Below, one piece after another: positions 47,801-62,800 of a stretch of 64,000 nucleotides of DNA. The DNA comes from Asterias rubens (lineage: Eukaryota; Echinodermata; Asteroidea; Forcipulatida; Asteriidae), in assembly GCF_902459465.1 (NCBI RefSeq), contig NC_047070.1, positions 620,001-684,000 on the forward strand, written 5' to 3'. Within the stretch, counting starts at the first letter, position 1; every line of letters begins with the position of its first letter. The notes under the pieces are model-generated. The model ran no database searches. It was not told the origin of the DNA and worked only from the letters and a program-made list of their open reading frames with translations. The position numbers were made by a program, and so were the translations under genes.

Positions 47801-50800
47801 TAACCTAAAGGTTCAGTCTGCTGATAAACCACTTTCTAAATGGTACAGACAAGCAAAATACATTTTCACACAGGGGAGAAGGGATACAAAATTACAAATA
47901 TATACACAGTTAAAAAGTTTGAGTTGTTTGGGTTGAATCAAGGAGGAACCTGTTGACATACATGAACGGAAAAATAGGAGAAACTAGTTAATGGCCTGGG
48001 GTTTTGACCCTAGCAGAGTCTTTCTCTTCAGCCCTTGAGGAAGATTATTGGAAGGGGATAAGTAAAAAGCAAAAAGCAATAAATAATCACGACAGGAAGT
48101 ATAACAGAAACAAATACATCATAACAACTTGGAACATTACACAGAAAACACCAATTACATTAAAAACAAATTAATAATAAATTCATTCAAATTTCATGGT
48201 TATGACGATACAGAAATTAATTGTCTCCAATTAGAGCCAAACAAGAAGAGAAGATGATAAAGAAATTTCAGTTTTAGATGTGGGAGGAAAACCCCAGAGA
48301 ATTATTCCAGGGAAAACCCATACAGTAAAAAAACTGAAAACCACAAAGTGCCCCCTCTGGTGTGATTTGAACCGGGGTCCCAGAGGTGGAAGGTGAGGCA
48401 AGACACCACTACACCAACCTGACAGGAAGGAAGAGGATGGATAGTCAATAAACAATCTTACATTGGATCACAGTTGATGAGCACCCATCCTCCGATGTAG
48501 TGTTTAACCTCATGTTTAGGTACAAGTAGTTTAAGACAATGCTGAGTCAGCTGAGCGATATTCTCCTCCTTGACGTTACTCCAGACCTCTTCAGCTGCCT
48601 CCTCATTCCCATCAGTCTCTGTGATGACAGAGAGGTCTTCAAGGACTGCCTCGTTACCTAGCATCACATCTAAGAAAGTCAAACCAGAAGGAGATTATGG
48701 CGGGAACTCTTATGTACAATACAATTCAAATCAATAGAACATTTATTTCCACATGTGTACATAGAGACATCATCCTAACAGCCGAGGCTTGTGATGGATG
48801 TGCCCGTTAAAACAATACAAGACAAATCAGGATAATGATAATAACAATAATAATTGTGGCTTCTTATAAAGCGCACATGTCCGTCACCCAGTGACGCTCC
48901 TGGCGCTGTAACATACAGTATTTCCTGCCAGATGTGGGACTACGTTTGAATTATGAGACCTAATTCTGATAGCACCATGTAATGCTTTACAAGATGCTGT
49001 GGCGCAATTTGCTGTCGATCGGATAAACAACACTAAATTGTAGAACAAGGAAATAATAACTGTTGCAGTAAATAACTATACAAAAGTCAAACAAAGTAGA
49101 TGATACAAACAATACAATTAGAGATGACAATTAGGTACATGTGTCAGGTTAATAAAAGCAGGAAACCATATAACAGAAAAGTAAAATAAATACATAACAG
49201 CTCATTGTTTAAAACATCTGACCATCAGTGAAATAATGTCGTGAGTCACCTCTTTATAATAATAAAGAAATTGATAAAGTTCAGTGTGGTCAAGAATAAC
49301 AATAATAATAACAATAATTTAATTTATAATGCACCAATTCTCGACAACGCTGTTCAAAGGTGTATGAAAAAAAGTGTATTACACATTAGAACAAAAAACA
49401 CAGTACAAGGATTTTTACTGAAGCTATGAAGTAGCACTAGAAATATACATTTCAATGTTATATAATTCTGAGAACAACCAAGAAAATTAGAAATAGAGAT
49501 TAAAAGCTCTAAGTGAGGCAGGCAACATGTACATGAATTTAAACATTAAACGAAAAACTATTAGTTAAAAGGGTACATGTACACAAACTCTCACCTATTG
49601 TGACCTGTTTATACGCGTCCTTAAACTGATTCTGTAAGTAGCGGTTAGCTGAATGGTAACCATCCTTCATCATTCCGCTAAACTTCCTCTCTCCAGTGCG
49701 GGTAAAATCTCCCTTTAATGCAGCCGTACCAGCGTACTGTCGGCTGATGATGTCACCATTACTGGCCCATGTCTCCTGGTATATGATGCGTATACTTGGT
49801 GGTAGGTGCTGATCGGGTAGTAGAATGCCTAGCTTACGAAGCTGTCAAATAGAAACAAAGACCAGCAATTGATATCTCATGGTTTTGGTTACTGTGGAAT
49901 GTTGTGCTTAAGCAGGTCTATGAATATGGGCCCTGTATGCCACTTCCCAGGGCCGAGTCAGTTTCATATAGCTGCTGAAACACACAGCTAAGCACAACAA
50001 AATAATGCTTTCCAGAATAAGGTTACCAGCCAAACAACCATGTCACTTGTATTTGTGATTGGTATCCTGCTCATTTCTGCTAAGCAGATAATTGTTTAGC
50101 AATATTTTCTGTTGACGCAGCTCTAGGAAATTCGACCAAGTGTATCAAAAACTTGTGTGTAATCACTGGCGGGTTATGGCAGTTTCAGGTGTATAAAATA
50201 ATTTTTGACTAGGGAGACCGTCATTTGAAATAGGGAGGCCGTCATCATATTTATGTAGATTAAGTCTTTTGGTAGAGCACTAGCGTACTAATCTGGAGGT
50301 CATGGTTCTATTCGAGTTAATGTGTCAATATTCACCGCCAAATTCAATTGTTTGTTAACGGTCTTCTCCTTAATGCCATACCTGCATACTTAAGACAGCT
50401 CTAGCTAAAGCTGTTTGAACGACGTTTGTTCTGTCAAGGCAGTCCATGCAGTTTACTCTGAAGACACTACGCTGTTCAAGTATCACTCCTTCTCGATCAA
50501 TCCTAAAGTACAAATAAGAAAGAAGAAATTTTTATGCTTTTTAAACATGTCAAGCTTCAGCATTCTCCCTGCCCATTAACTTGTGACTTGCTTCTTCTAG
50601 TGGGAGTTTGTCTGGTTTAGGACAACAGTGAAAGCTGCTCACGAACCATGTCTCAGAGAAAGAACTCACTTTACGGCAAAAAAAAATGATGTTTAAAAAC
50701 AGATGCTGCACTTTTACAAGAAGAGTGACCTTGTATTTCTATTTTTATAAATTTTTCTATAGCCCATTTCACAATAACTGTATCAATGTGCTTTACATTA

Positions 50801-53800
50801 GTGCCCTGGTCATTGGGCCATTAACATCCCTTTAATCTTTCTCAGCTCCCATTAGGGAGTATACAGCCCCGAGCTGCCGTGTCGCTCCGAAGGCTTGTCA
50901 TACACAATATCAACCTCTATACCCTCGCAGGTACCCATTTATACTCCTGGGTGAAGAGAAGCAATTATAGTAACGTACATGTATCTTGCTACACAAGTGT
51001 AATGACCAGGATTCAAACTCACAATCCGGTGACTTAACCACCAGAACTTGAATTTGATGCTCTTAACCACTTCGCCATGACACTCTACCATGTTTAATAG
51101 TACTCAATGAAAACCTGTTCAGCAACTTAACAAGGATTAAGGTACGGTGCCTTAAACAGTGGACACTTGTACATGGTGCTAGTTATATAGGTTGTGTTGA
51201 TAGGATTTTCTGTAAACAACTACAAAAGTGTTGATATCTTACCAGCAGAACCGCATATCTTTAATCACATCACGTATGCTATCAACGAGGACCGACACAT
51301 TCTCAAACTTCAAGCCCCGACTGTATGGAAAATCAATATCATCCAACGAGTTAGACATTAATGCATCACACAATTATCACAATATCATTGATCCAGGGAC
51401 CATGATCAAAATTTGTTGTTTTATACAAATACATGAAGGGGAAACAAGAACCTAATGGCACGTAAAGCCTACTTCACACAAGGAAATTTACAGGTAACTA
51501 GTTCCAGGCAATCTCGGATTCAGTTTTTCACATACTTCCTCTTAGGGTAAGTAATACACCATTAGATAAGTATGTCTCATGCAACTGAAGTGTTCTATTT
51601 GTTTACAGTGCAAGTTGCCTCTAGGCTGCCGCTCAAAAAACTGCCTACATGTGTACAAGGCTCTGATCAATTATAGACCTTTCAAACCGCGCTGTTGGCA
51701 TGCACAGCAAAATGTTAGCAAAACATTCAATTGTGTTAACAGATGTTGTGACTTGATTCAACATTTCTGAAATTTTCAATTACCGGTATATATATATAAT
51801 AATTTGGGGGGGCTAATCATCCTTACTCGCAACTGAGAGCTTAATTGCGAAGGACGCGGCTACGTGTTCGAGAAGCAGGCATGCAAGGGTGCCTTTGGCA
51901 CAACCAAATATCGAAAGTGTTTGATTTTTCCGAGGGAGGAAAACCGGATTGTCTGGAAAACCCTTGTGGCACAGCAGAGACCCAACCTACAACTCAACTC
52001 ACATATGGCCCGGGCCGGGTATCAAACCGGGGTCACCTTGGTGAGAGGCGAGTGCTTTATGCACAAGCCAACCATGCCACCAATTAGAAAGAACCAACCA
52101 ATTAGAAAGAACCCTACATCCCATAATTGGTTGCATTGTATCCACAAACCCAGCATGATTTTGTAATATTATGTAACATTTTCACTTTATCTATCTGTTT
52201 TTGTTTTGCATTTATGGCTTCTCATATAGTTTTCAAAACTAGGTCGGCAAAACCTTGGGCTCTGACAATGTAATAGAAATGCCTACATAGGATACTTGAA
52301 ATGGGTTTTACTACTCCTCAAATGACCAAGTGTAAATACAAATGACTTCAGTCATGTTTACTCATGTGGAACACTCTCCTCCATCAACATATGTCATAAA
52401 AACTCTTGCGTCAATAACTTAACAATGATCCTGGTGATAAAATGATAAAACTACTTCTTTCTATGACTTTGTTCAGATCACTTTACGAGAAATGAACCCA
52501 CAGGACAGAAAGGAGAATATGTTTAATCATAATTTGCAGACAAATGTTAAGAACGGCTACAATATTTGCTATGCAAATATAAGACTGTGTATCTCGCTGT
52601 AAATTTAAAACCCAAGTTACAGTTGGTTGATGAAAAAAAATCTGAAATGATACAATGTTGAACACTATGCTTTTTTAAACAAGAGTAAATCCATTTGAAT
52701 CCTCCAGTTGTATTAACATTAACTTTAGGAGTGGTTACCAAAAATATACCTTCCCTTAAAGCTGTTGGTGAGTGGGAAAAGCCCCAACAGCCCAGTTCTA
52801 ATGGTTTCCAAAAATATACCTTCCCTTAAAGCTGTTGGTGAGTGGGAAAAGCCCCAACAGCCCAGTTCTAATGGTTTCCAAAAATATACCTTCCATTAAA
52901 GCTGTTGGTGAGTGGGAAAAGCCCCAACAGCCCAGTTCTAATGGTTTCCAAATATATACCTTCCCTTAAAGCTGTTGGTGAGTGGGAAAAGCCCCAACAG
53001 CCCAGTTCTAATGGTTTCCAAAAATATACCTTCCCTTAAAGCTGTTGGTGAGTGGGAAAAGCCCCAACAGCCCAGTTCTAATGGTTTCCATTAAGTTTTA
53101 AACCACCAACATGACCAACCCTATCACCATGGTAATAAATTGCAAGAGGGGGAAACAAACAGTGTACGGTGAAATAAAATGTAAAAAGGTTTTATATTTC
53201 ATAAACATATGCTCAAAATGGTACACAGCTATTAAATATCCCTGTACACAAACATGGATAGGGAGCCTGGTTCCCACTGCTCTATTACATGGGTCATATT
53301 TCAGAGCGGGATACCATTCAACAACGGTTCTTCAACCTGATTCCTCTATCATGTCTGTATTGAATGTACACACAGATGTAATAGTGCAACAGGTGGATGG
53401 AGATTTATCCTAGCTAGGGTGAGGTGAGGGGGGAGGTGTCTCTTATCTAGAGATTCATTTTAGTTTTGTGGGAATGCATGCAGATTATGCCCCTTCCCAC
53501 TAGACCTGCACCTGGATCCACCTCTCTGCAAATATGTTTGACTCAAATCATGGACAGAATAGAGAGTACAGATTTAACCCTGGACAATTTAGAATTTACA
53601 CATTTTGAAGGTTTTTTTTCTTCTTTTTGTTCTCCCTTCACACAAAAATGGATTGTTTGCATAAATATTTATGAATCAACTACATTGTGTATTACACAGG
53701 TGGTTTTATACAGGGTGAGAAATGATGTAGAACCTATCATTAGAGCCATGCACAAAATGTGTAGAATCACACGTAGATGAACTTATTTACAACTTGTGTC

Positions 53801-56800
53801 TAAAAATGGATGAAATGCTAGATATAAAACCACTCACCAGTAATCGTGAAAATCAAATGTGACATATGTGATCAATGGGTTGTCCAGCAGTAACACCTAC
53901 CAATCAATGAGAAATCACCAAATTACCAAATTACAATAGAAAGAAAAACAAGAAATGATGGAAAGTGTGAATCATGCTTAACTAAGGATGCAAATGCTGG
54001 GAACTTCAACTATTCGTTCCATTCACAGTTTGTTCAGTTTTGCAGATGTGCAAAAAAAGAGGAAATGGCCAACACACCAAACTTAGTAGTACTTTTCAGT
54101 TTCATAAGGCACTATTATCAAAGAAAATAACAGACATACATGTAAGTTCACTTAAGGCAGGGTATACCTTTGGAAAGTTTTCCAAAATCAATGACCATAA
54201 AAAACTTCCTAAGAGCACTGGGGAGCTGTTGAAACTATGAAAACAATGTTAGAAATGACCCCCCTTGGAAATCAAGACGTTTTAAAGGGGAAAGAGGTAG
54301 TTTTCCAGCCCAAAATTTTAATCTGAGACTGAAGCCTTTCTCAGGTACATGTATCTGAAAACACAATCTACAACAAGGGTGATTTATTGCTCTTTCATTA
54401 TTTTCTTTGAGTTCAAATTACCGTTTGAGCCCAAATGTTCACAGGCTTGTTATTTTATGCATACATGTTGGATATATCAGGTGAGGCTAAGAGATCTTTG
54501 ACAATTACCTAAAGTATGCACTGCCTCAAATGAAAAACTGCATTTTCACAGGATTGAATGATTTTATGCATACAAAAAAGTTGTCAAACTGACCTGCTTC
54601 ATGAAGGCTTGACCTATAATGTCTTCTCGTCCCACTTGTTCCACTAGATTGAGGATTACAACCCGTCTATAGAGAGTGGTCTGCTCATCGAAGTGGGCCT
54701 CACATGAGGGTCGAGTTTCCTCCTCTCCTGCAATTAATAAATTACAATGAAAGAGAAGAATAAGATGTTGTGAAAGCACACAGGGTAACAAGAGGAAAAG
54801 GTGGAGAGATGAGCTGAGACAATATTGGGTGACAGGCAATTGGTATCAACAAGCACAAAATAGAGACATTTGGATACATCATGCCGAGGCCTTCATCCTG
54901 CAGTGGATCGAAAAGGTCTCACAAATAAAACACAAAAATCAGTACACAGTGAAAATAGTCTCACAGTTTTTTATGAAATTGAGTCTTTCAGTGTGATTGT
55001 TGGTCGTTGTTCGAATTGAGTAATTGACCACATACGAGTATCATACACATACGAGTAGTTATATAATAAGCATGATATTTGGTCTGGGAAAAAAAGTAGA
55101 ACAATTTTATTGAGAATGAGAGCTGAACTAATTGTAATATCGGAAAAGATTGTACTGAGTCTGACTAGTAAATAAAAGAGTCTGCTGATATATCTGAAGG
55201 TATACAATATCAGAAAAAAGATCGAAGTAGGAAAAATATCATTTTTAGTTCTTTGTGAAACCGAGCCCCTTAAACCGAGATGAAATGATGAAAATAACGG
55301 AGTATTACCCTTCTCAAGTCTCGGTGGAGGTTTATATTTGATACCCGGCTGCGTGAAGAAGACTGGCATTGAGCCTCGCACCTGGACAAATGAGACGGTG
55401 TGTTCCGATGTCTGGATAATCTGCTCGGTCTCGACATAATTAGCACAGGCTCCTGTTTCATCAATACCTCGACGTCTATAACGTGTCCCTAGGTGCCAAG
55501 AAACAATTTTTTTTTTAAATTGAATGGTACATTCAATAAACATGCTTTAAAAATGTGAAAATTTCATGAAGTGAGGCAGTCATGTTTTTGACATAATTAG
55601 CACAGGCTCCTGTTTCAGCAGCTCTTCTATGAAACTCAGCTGAGAAAAGATTGCCACAGATTATGATGTACATGTCTGAAAAACCAAAAATTAAATTGAA
55701 ACTCCCGCCCTTGATGACCTACCTGCTCGGTGCTTGCTTCTTCTTGAGATTACAATTAACTTGAACTCTGAGAGTTCATCCGGGGTCCAGCTAGAGTTGA
55801 CTCCATTCTCCTCATCCTCCTCGCTGATCATTTTACAATCCTGGATGTTGACGTACCCTTGAATTATTGGCACTGCCCAGTAATTGGATAGCTCCTTGTC
55901 CTACAGTCAGGGAAAAATCAGACGGAATTCTTCATTCCAATTATAATTCCAAGAACAAAATGATAAGACAACTCCCACAAAAAGTAACTACTTTTAATAA
56001 GCTCCTTCTTCTGTCAAAAAGAAGCCTAACATTATTATAACACAAAGTAGTACTGTAAATGCAAGGCCATGTAGAACTAATAAACTCGTTCATGTTCCAT
56101 AAAAGACCACTAAGTAGGCCCAATATTACTGAAATTAAATGAGTGCTTAGTAAGTTCTGACAGGCTTATGACACTGGCAAGACCCAATTTTAAGGAGCTG
56201 CTTAAAGGAACACATTGCCTTGGATCGGTCGAATTGGTCTTTGAAAAGCATTTGTAACCGTTTGTTATAAAATGCACTTGGGTAGAAAGATGTTGTAAAA
56301 GTAGAATACAATGATCCACACAAACATGCTTCAAAATTGCACAGGTTTCCTTTTACCTCGTCGACTAACACGGTCGGCCATTTATGGGAGTAAAATCCCA
56401 TTTATGGGAGTCAAATTTTTGACTTTATGGGAGTCAAATTTATGGCCGACCGTGTTAGTCGACGAGGTAAAAGGAAAACCACGCAATTTCGAGTGATACT
56501 TGTGTGGATCATTATATTCTACTTTTAAAATATCTTTCTAATCATATGCATTTTATAACAAATGAATACAAACGCTTTTCAAAACCAACTCGACCGATCC
56601 AAGGCAACTTGTTCCTTTAAAGCCATTAGACCCTTTCGGTAAACAGTATTGTCCAAGTCCCACACTTCGTGTATCACAACTTATATATAAAATAACAATC
56701 CTGTGGAAATTTAGGCTCAATCGGACATCGGAGTCGGGAGAAAATAACGGGAAAACCCACTCCTGTTTTCGCGCGTTTCGCCGTGTCATGACATGTGTTT

Positions 56801-59800
56801 ATAACAAATCCGTAATTCTCATTAACGAGAATTTATATTGTTTTACCGTTTTCTCAAAAAGTAAAGCATTTCATGGACTAATATTTCAAGAGAAGTCTTT
56901 CACCATTACCTTCTGTAAACCCTGTAAATTATTTGTAAATCTGTGAACTTTTTTTTTTTTTTCTGTACCGAAAGGGTCCAATGGCTTTAAGCAGACAATA
57001 TTGCTTTACATTTCCTGCTTTGGAGAAATTAATTAGATAGCAGTAACAAATCATACATGTGAAGATGACTAGAGCAAGCTAGTCGAAACGTTGAGACCAA
57101 GTCAAGAACTGACTCTGCGGTAGTGCAGTTATTTACGATCCTATAAGCTGAAGTAGCAGTGCCAGCCAATTTTCTATACCCTCTGCCCGGGTAGTAGTAG
57201 TTAAAAAGCAGGACAGTTCTTTTCAGAACTGAGAAGTCTCCCGAACAATCTGATAAGTCTACTTCACAGTAGTAGAATAAAGAAAGACAGTTCTTTAAGA
57301 ACACTCTCTACATGGCAAGTACATACACACATGGTGTTACCGCAAACCAAATATTTATTGATATCTCACCATGCAATGCCTCAAATCATACATGTAACAA
57401 AGTATTTTAGCTGTTAACCTTATTCTGGTAAACATTTGTTGTGCTTAACTACTTTTGTGCTTAAGCAGGTCACAATACACACCATGAAACAGTAAGGACA
57501 AGGCTGATATGTATTCAACAAATTCACATTCAACTCTGGTCACATCACCAGAAGTTATTTATTTATACACCAATGCAAATAATGTGCCGGCAAAAATTAT
57601 GGATCGCTAAACGATGAGTAAATTTGTCAGGGCAAATCTTCTGACAGTGTTTAGTCGCAGAGACAGAATTCTGAGTTAGCTAAATGGCTAGAAATTTGAC
57701 ATTTGTTGAGCTCCTGGAAAACAGTACTCCTACAGTCACCAATTTAACCGAGCAAAACAAATGTCAAGATTCCCCCATCTAGAAAAAAATCTATACAATT
57801 TGAAATTTGTTGATTTCTAGGAAAACAAAACTCGTAGAGTGGTCAATTCAACCGGACGTAACAAATGTAAGATTCCCCAATCAGGAAAACAATCTATTCA
57901 ATTTGATTTTTGTTGAGTGCATGAACCAGCTGACTCTCGGAAGTAAAACCCTTCATTCTAAAAGCCATCGCCCTTTGCAAAGGTCAAAATTTCAATCTGA
58001 TTATAAGGTCCATGTGATGCGCTATTTGCATCACAGATTGGTCATTACTACTGAGGTAGCTTTGTGCGTATGTAAAACTAGTCACTTGCTAACCTTTAAT
58101 CCAATTTCCAAGTAACTTGGTCGACGAGATGAGTGAGATGTTACTTATTAGGGAAAGAAGGGGGGGGGGCAGCAGTTTTGATCATGGAGGTAGAAATGAA
58201 GTAAATATAGGTCACATCTTTCATTCATGTACATGCATGGCTAAGGGTGATGAAGGAATTTAAAGAGATGCAGAGTTGAAAGATACTGGCTACAAAATCT
58301 ACTCATGTTATGAGCATGCTTAAGTTACATAATGTTACCATCACCTTGCTCATTTTATACTTGGTGTTTACTGCATTTTTGTTTTTTTTCTCAAAGTAAA
58401 TGATGAATTTTGGCTGAGCTTTGCATTTCTCTTAAAAGGCGAAAATCACAGAGCAATGTTTTCAGGAGAAACGCGTAAATCCGTTGTACACGCTAAAATA
58501 ATTTTTGTCTCACTAAGACGAAAATTGTTTTGTGAAATTTACTTACTAATTTCTAAAGCACCTCGACAAGTAATATTTTAAGGGAAGCTTTCTAACATCA
58601 TTATCTTTAAACCGTGTAAGTTTAGTGTAAATCTGTGGACGCTTGTGTTTTGTGTCAGACAAAGTACCCATACCCTTTAAAGCAAATCCAGAGGAAAGTT
58701 TTCTGCTCGATGCACAAAAACAAGGGTCTTAGAATGGGACTTATCCGTCTCAGTCTCAATTACACATAGCATTGATTTGAAGAGAACAAAAACAAGAGGT
58801 GACTGCACCATGAGAAGGTCTCTATAAACCTTTATCACTTTCTTACCTTGCATGAACAGATGTCTTGAAGCATGTACTGATTCCAAAAGAATCTTTCATC
58901 CCAGTCATGTCCCCCGTCTCCTGCATTCTGTCGCTGTAGGGTATTAGTTAAGTCCCCTGTTCTGGTGTAATAGAACCAATCTACAAAAGAGAGATAACAA
59001 AAATAAAGAAGAAAATCACTTTAAAAGCCATTGATGGTTTTTGTGTACTGCACACACTGAGCTATCCTATTGAATATCTGATGGTTTTTCCATGATTGAG
59101 TCAAAATTTCTGAAAAACTTGTTAGTTTTGTTAACAGTAATTGCTGAAAAGGGCAGAATTACAAATGTAACTATTAATTTTGTTTTTTCTTTGTAATGCA
59201 TAATGTACAGTACCAGTGTACTGGCCAGATAATTGGTTTATTAAATGAAGCAGTTTTTTTAAATTAAAATGGCAACCATATGAGAAAAATTTAAAATTTC
59301 ATCAGAAGACAGGGTGAATGGTCAGGGTCAGCGAGGCGACTGCCTCCAATTCAAATGCATCCGTGAAGTACCAGGTCCTCATGCTCTGTATGAGGTAAAG
59401 CAATATTACTCAATCAATATTTTGCTTTGTAGCGATAACATCTCACCATCACCCAGCATTTCCCTAGAGGTTGACATAGTCCTGGGAGGGAAAAGGTGTT
59501 TTTCTTGCTTGATTAATTATCGCATCCTTAAACAACCTCGTCAGCTTCCTAATGTTTCCTTTTGTACAGTCAACTCCGCAGGGGACGCTGTGATTTCTAT
59601 TTTCCTAACATGGTTTATTGCAGTGCTAAACTGCACTATGTACATGTAGGATGATATTAAATGTGTGAACATATTGAAGGAACTTGAACTTTACATCTAT
59701 GGTTAATAAGCAATTAGCAGTAGATGCTCCTGTACAGCTTTGTGTAGAGCTTAATTGAGAGAGTCTCTTTGGAAACAAGGTGTGTCATTTAAAGATCTAG

Positions 59801-62800
59801 ACAATACGAACCCCTATTAATAAACTATGGTAAAACTTTTATTTATTTATTTATTTTATGTAAAGGCCGAAATGAATTTCTCATCGGGGATAATAAAGTG
59901 AACTGGATTGAATTGAATTAAACAGCAAGAAAGCTTTAGAAGATACCTTAATCTTATCAGAGTTTTCTAGTATAATTGGCTTGAGCATTTATGACCCTGT
60001 TTTGCTTCTCAATCATTTCCTTATTTTATGAGAAAGAAAAACACATTTTGAAATATGTAGAAATTGCCTCCTGAATTGTACTCAGGTGTAATCTTAGAGA
60101 AATTGAAACAATATTGTTCAAAAGAGAGCTCTAGAACAATTTGACTTTCATAACTGAAAGTGGCAAAGCTTCAGAAGAATTTACTTTGCTTTTGCAATTT
60201 GTATGAACCAGGGCCCAATTTCATAGAGCTGCTCAAGCAAAAATTTGCTTAAGCACGAAAATAGCTCGCTTATTTTATACATGTTACTCGCCAAAATGTC
60301 ATGCCAGTTACATGTACATTGCTTGTGGCTGGTATTTAGCTGTTGTTTACTTATCATAACAATTGAGTGGAGTCTTGGTCGGTAATCTGATTTTACTACA
60401 TGTAAGCAAGGATTTTTTTGCTTAAGCAAAATTTTGTGCTGAAGCAGCTCTATGAAATTTGGCCCTGGCTTTAGAAATTTAACAACAGATGGGTTACACA
60501 AACAGACAGATTCACATTTTGTGTGTGTACAATGTACAAGATAACAGGGACCAAAGTCGGCACTAGAGTAGCCGAAAAAATCAAGTTTTTCACATGAAAA
60601 CAAGGAAATTGTGTTAAAGTGCATGTACGCACTTTACATGTTACTAAGTATTGTTCGCTCATGCAGACAGTACAGAAATGTTGCGCTTAACGGAGAACGC
60701 AGACTGTAAGCACAGAATTCCTCAGTAAGCCGTACTGTAAAATTGGCCCTTAAAGGCAGTGGACACTATTGGTAATTACTCAAAATAACTATTAGCATAA
60801 AACCTTACTTGGTAACAAGTAATGGGGAGAGGTTGGTAGTATAAAACATTGTGAGAAACGGCTCCCTTTGAAGTGGAGTAATTTTCAAGAAAGAAGTAAT
60901 TTTCCACGAATTTGATTTCGAGACCTCAAGTTTAGAATTTGAGGTCTCGAAAACAAGCATCTGAAAGCACACAACTTGGTGTGACAAGGGTGTTTTTTTC
61001 TTTCATAGTTATCTCGCAACTCCGACAACCAATCAAGGTCAAATTTTTACAGGTTTGTTATTTTATGCATATGTTGAGATACAGCAAGTGAGAAGACTGG
61101 TCTTTGACACTTACCAATAGTGTCCACTGGCTTTAAAGGCAGTGGACACTATTGGTAATTGTCAAAGACTAGCCTTCACAGTTGGTGTATCTCAACATGC
61201 ATAACATAATTAACCTTTGAAAATTTGAGCTCAATCGATCATCAACGGCGCGAGATAATAATGAAGAAGAAAACACCCTTGTCACACGAAGTTGTTGCGT
61301 TTAGATAGTTGATTTCGAGACTTCAAGTTCTAAGTCTGAGGTCTCGAAATCAAATTCATGGAAAATTACTTCTTTCTCGAAAACTATGGCACTTCAGAGG
61401 GAGCCGTTTCTCACAATGTTTTATACTATCAACCTCTCCCCCATTACTCGTCACCAAGAGAGGTTTTATGCTAAAAAAATTATTTTGAGTAATTACCAAT
61501 AGTGTCCACTGCCTTTAATGCCAGATTACTGGCACTGGAATCAAACATTTCAAGTTCTAAACCAACACTGCTAAATTTTCCCGTTCAATAATTGATTCAT
61601 TATGTATTCATACAGTCAATTTGCTTTCTGGTTTCAAATAACCAAATACAAGACTGATTGATAAACACACACTAGATCTTGCCACTCGTCTTAACACTTG
61701 CGAATTATTAATGATTCTTTAATCATCTTCAAGCACTGTTATTCCAACAGCTTTCAATTTGAGCATAAAAGCGCATACACTTTCATTTATATCATATGCT
61801 GCACGTATACCATTCTTTTTTTATCTCTGAAAAATGAGTATGACAAATAGCCGGGAGCAAGAAACCAGACCCACCTGAATCTGTGAACATCTTCCGTAGC
61901 TCCTCCATGATTCGCTTCTCATGTTTTTCTCTTTCCTTCACCTCCTTCTGTGAGACAAGAAGAAAAAGGGAAGAAGCTCAGTGAGACATTTTGCACACAG
62001 GGGAGGTTTCGATGGTTGCTCATCTCAATGTTGTATTTTAAGAGCAAGATCGTTAATTATTTTATTATGTAAAGAGTGACTGAATAATTACTAATGACAG
62101 ATCTTTGACAAGGTTGACATAGCATAAATGTGATGGATCAAGCAAAGAGAGTCATTTATCGACCTAGGTCATTTTAATTTTGTTTTGAAAAAAGCATTAT
62201 CTATGTTTAAAAACCGTAAAACCCAATGTTGATATCGCCTTTGGTTAACAACTAGAAACACAAAGAGATGAGAGAGAATAAATCTGAGAAAAAAAGGGTT
62301 AAAGTCGAGTTGTTTATTGAACATGCATCGGCAGTACGGCACATTTTCTTTCATCATAATTTTAACCTCTTGTTGATGTTATTTATCAGGAAGGAAGTTG
62401 CTAAAAAAAAGGGAAAATAAACATATTTTAGCATTTTAGTGAAAATTTCACCCTTGTTAAACTGTTTTGTCTCGTTTTAACTTTATCTCATCACAATGGC
62501 TTTTTTGAGTGATATCTTTCACAATGACTTTCACTTCTGTGGACCGTACTTTGAACCAGGGTATTATTTACTGCTCGGCCTAGCCCTATATAGGACTCTT
62601 TCTCTGTACACAGGAACAGAGTCCTAACTATTGAGGCCCGTTTCTAGGGCGGAAAAATTTCACAGCTTCATAACTTAAATCTTACCTGCAACAAGCCACT
62701 AATTTCCACAGATTCACATTCCATGGCGGCATACATTTTTCTGCGGTGGGTTTTGGTCCTCATATTTTCCTCACAAATCCGTGATTTTTGTGAAATAATG

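Noticed and set aside
54971-55543. Minus-strand frame of 190 codons
   Set aside because: Only 55309-55488 is coding (INPP5F exon 5); the rest is read-through into both introns.
59314-59649. Plus-strand frame of 111 codons in INPP5F intron 2
   Set aside because: Antisense, no domain, no supporting splice context.
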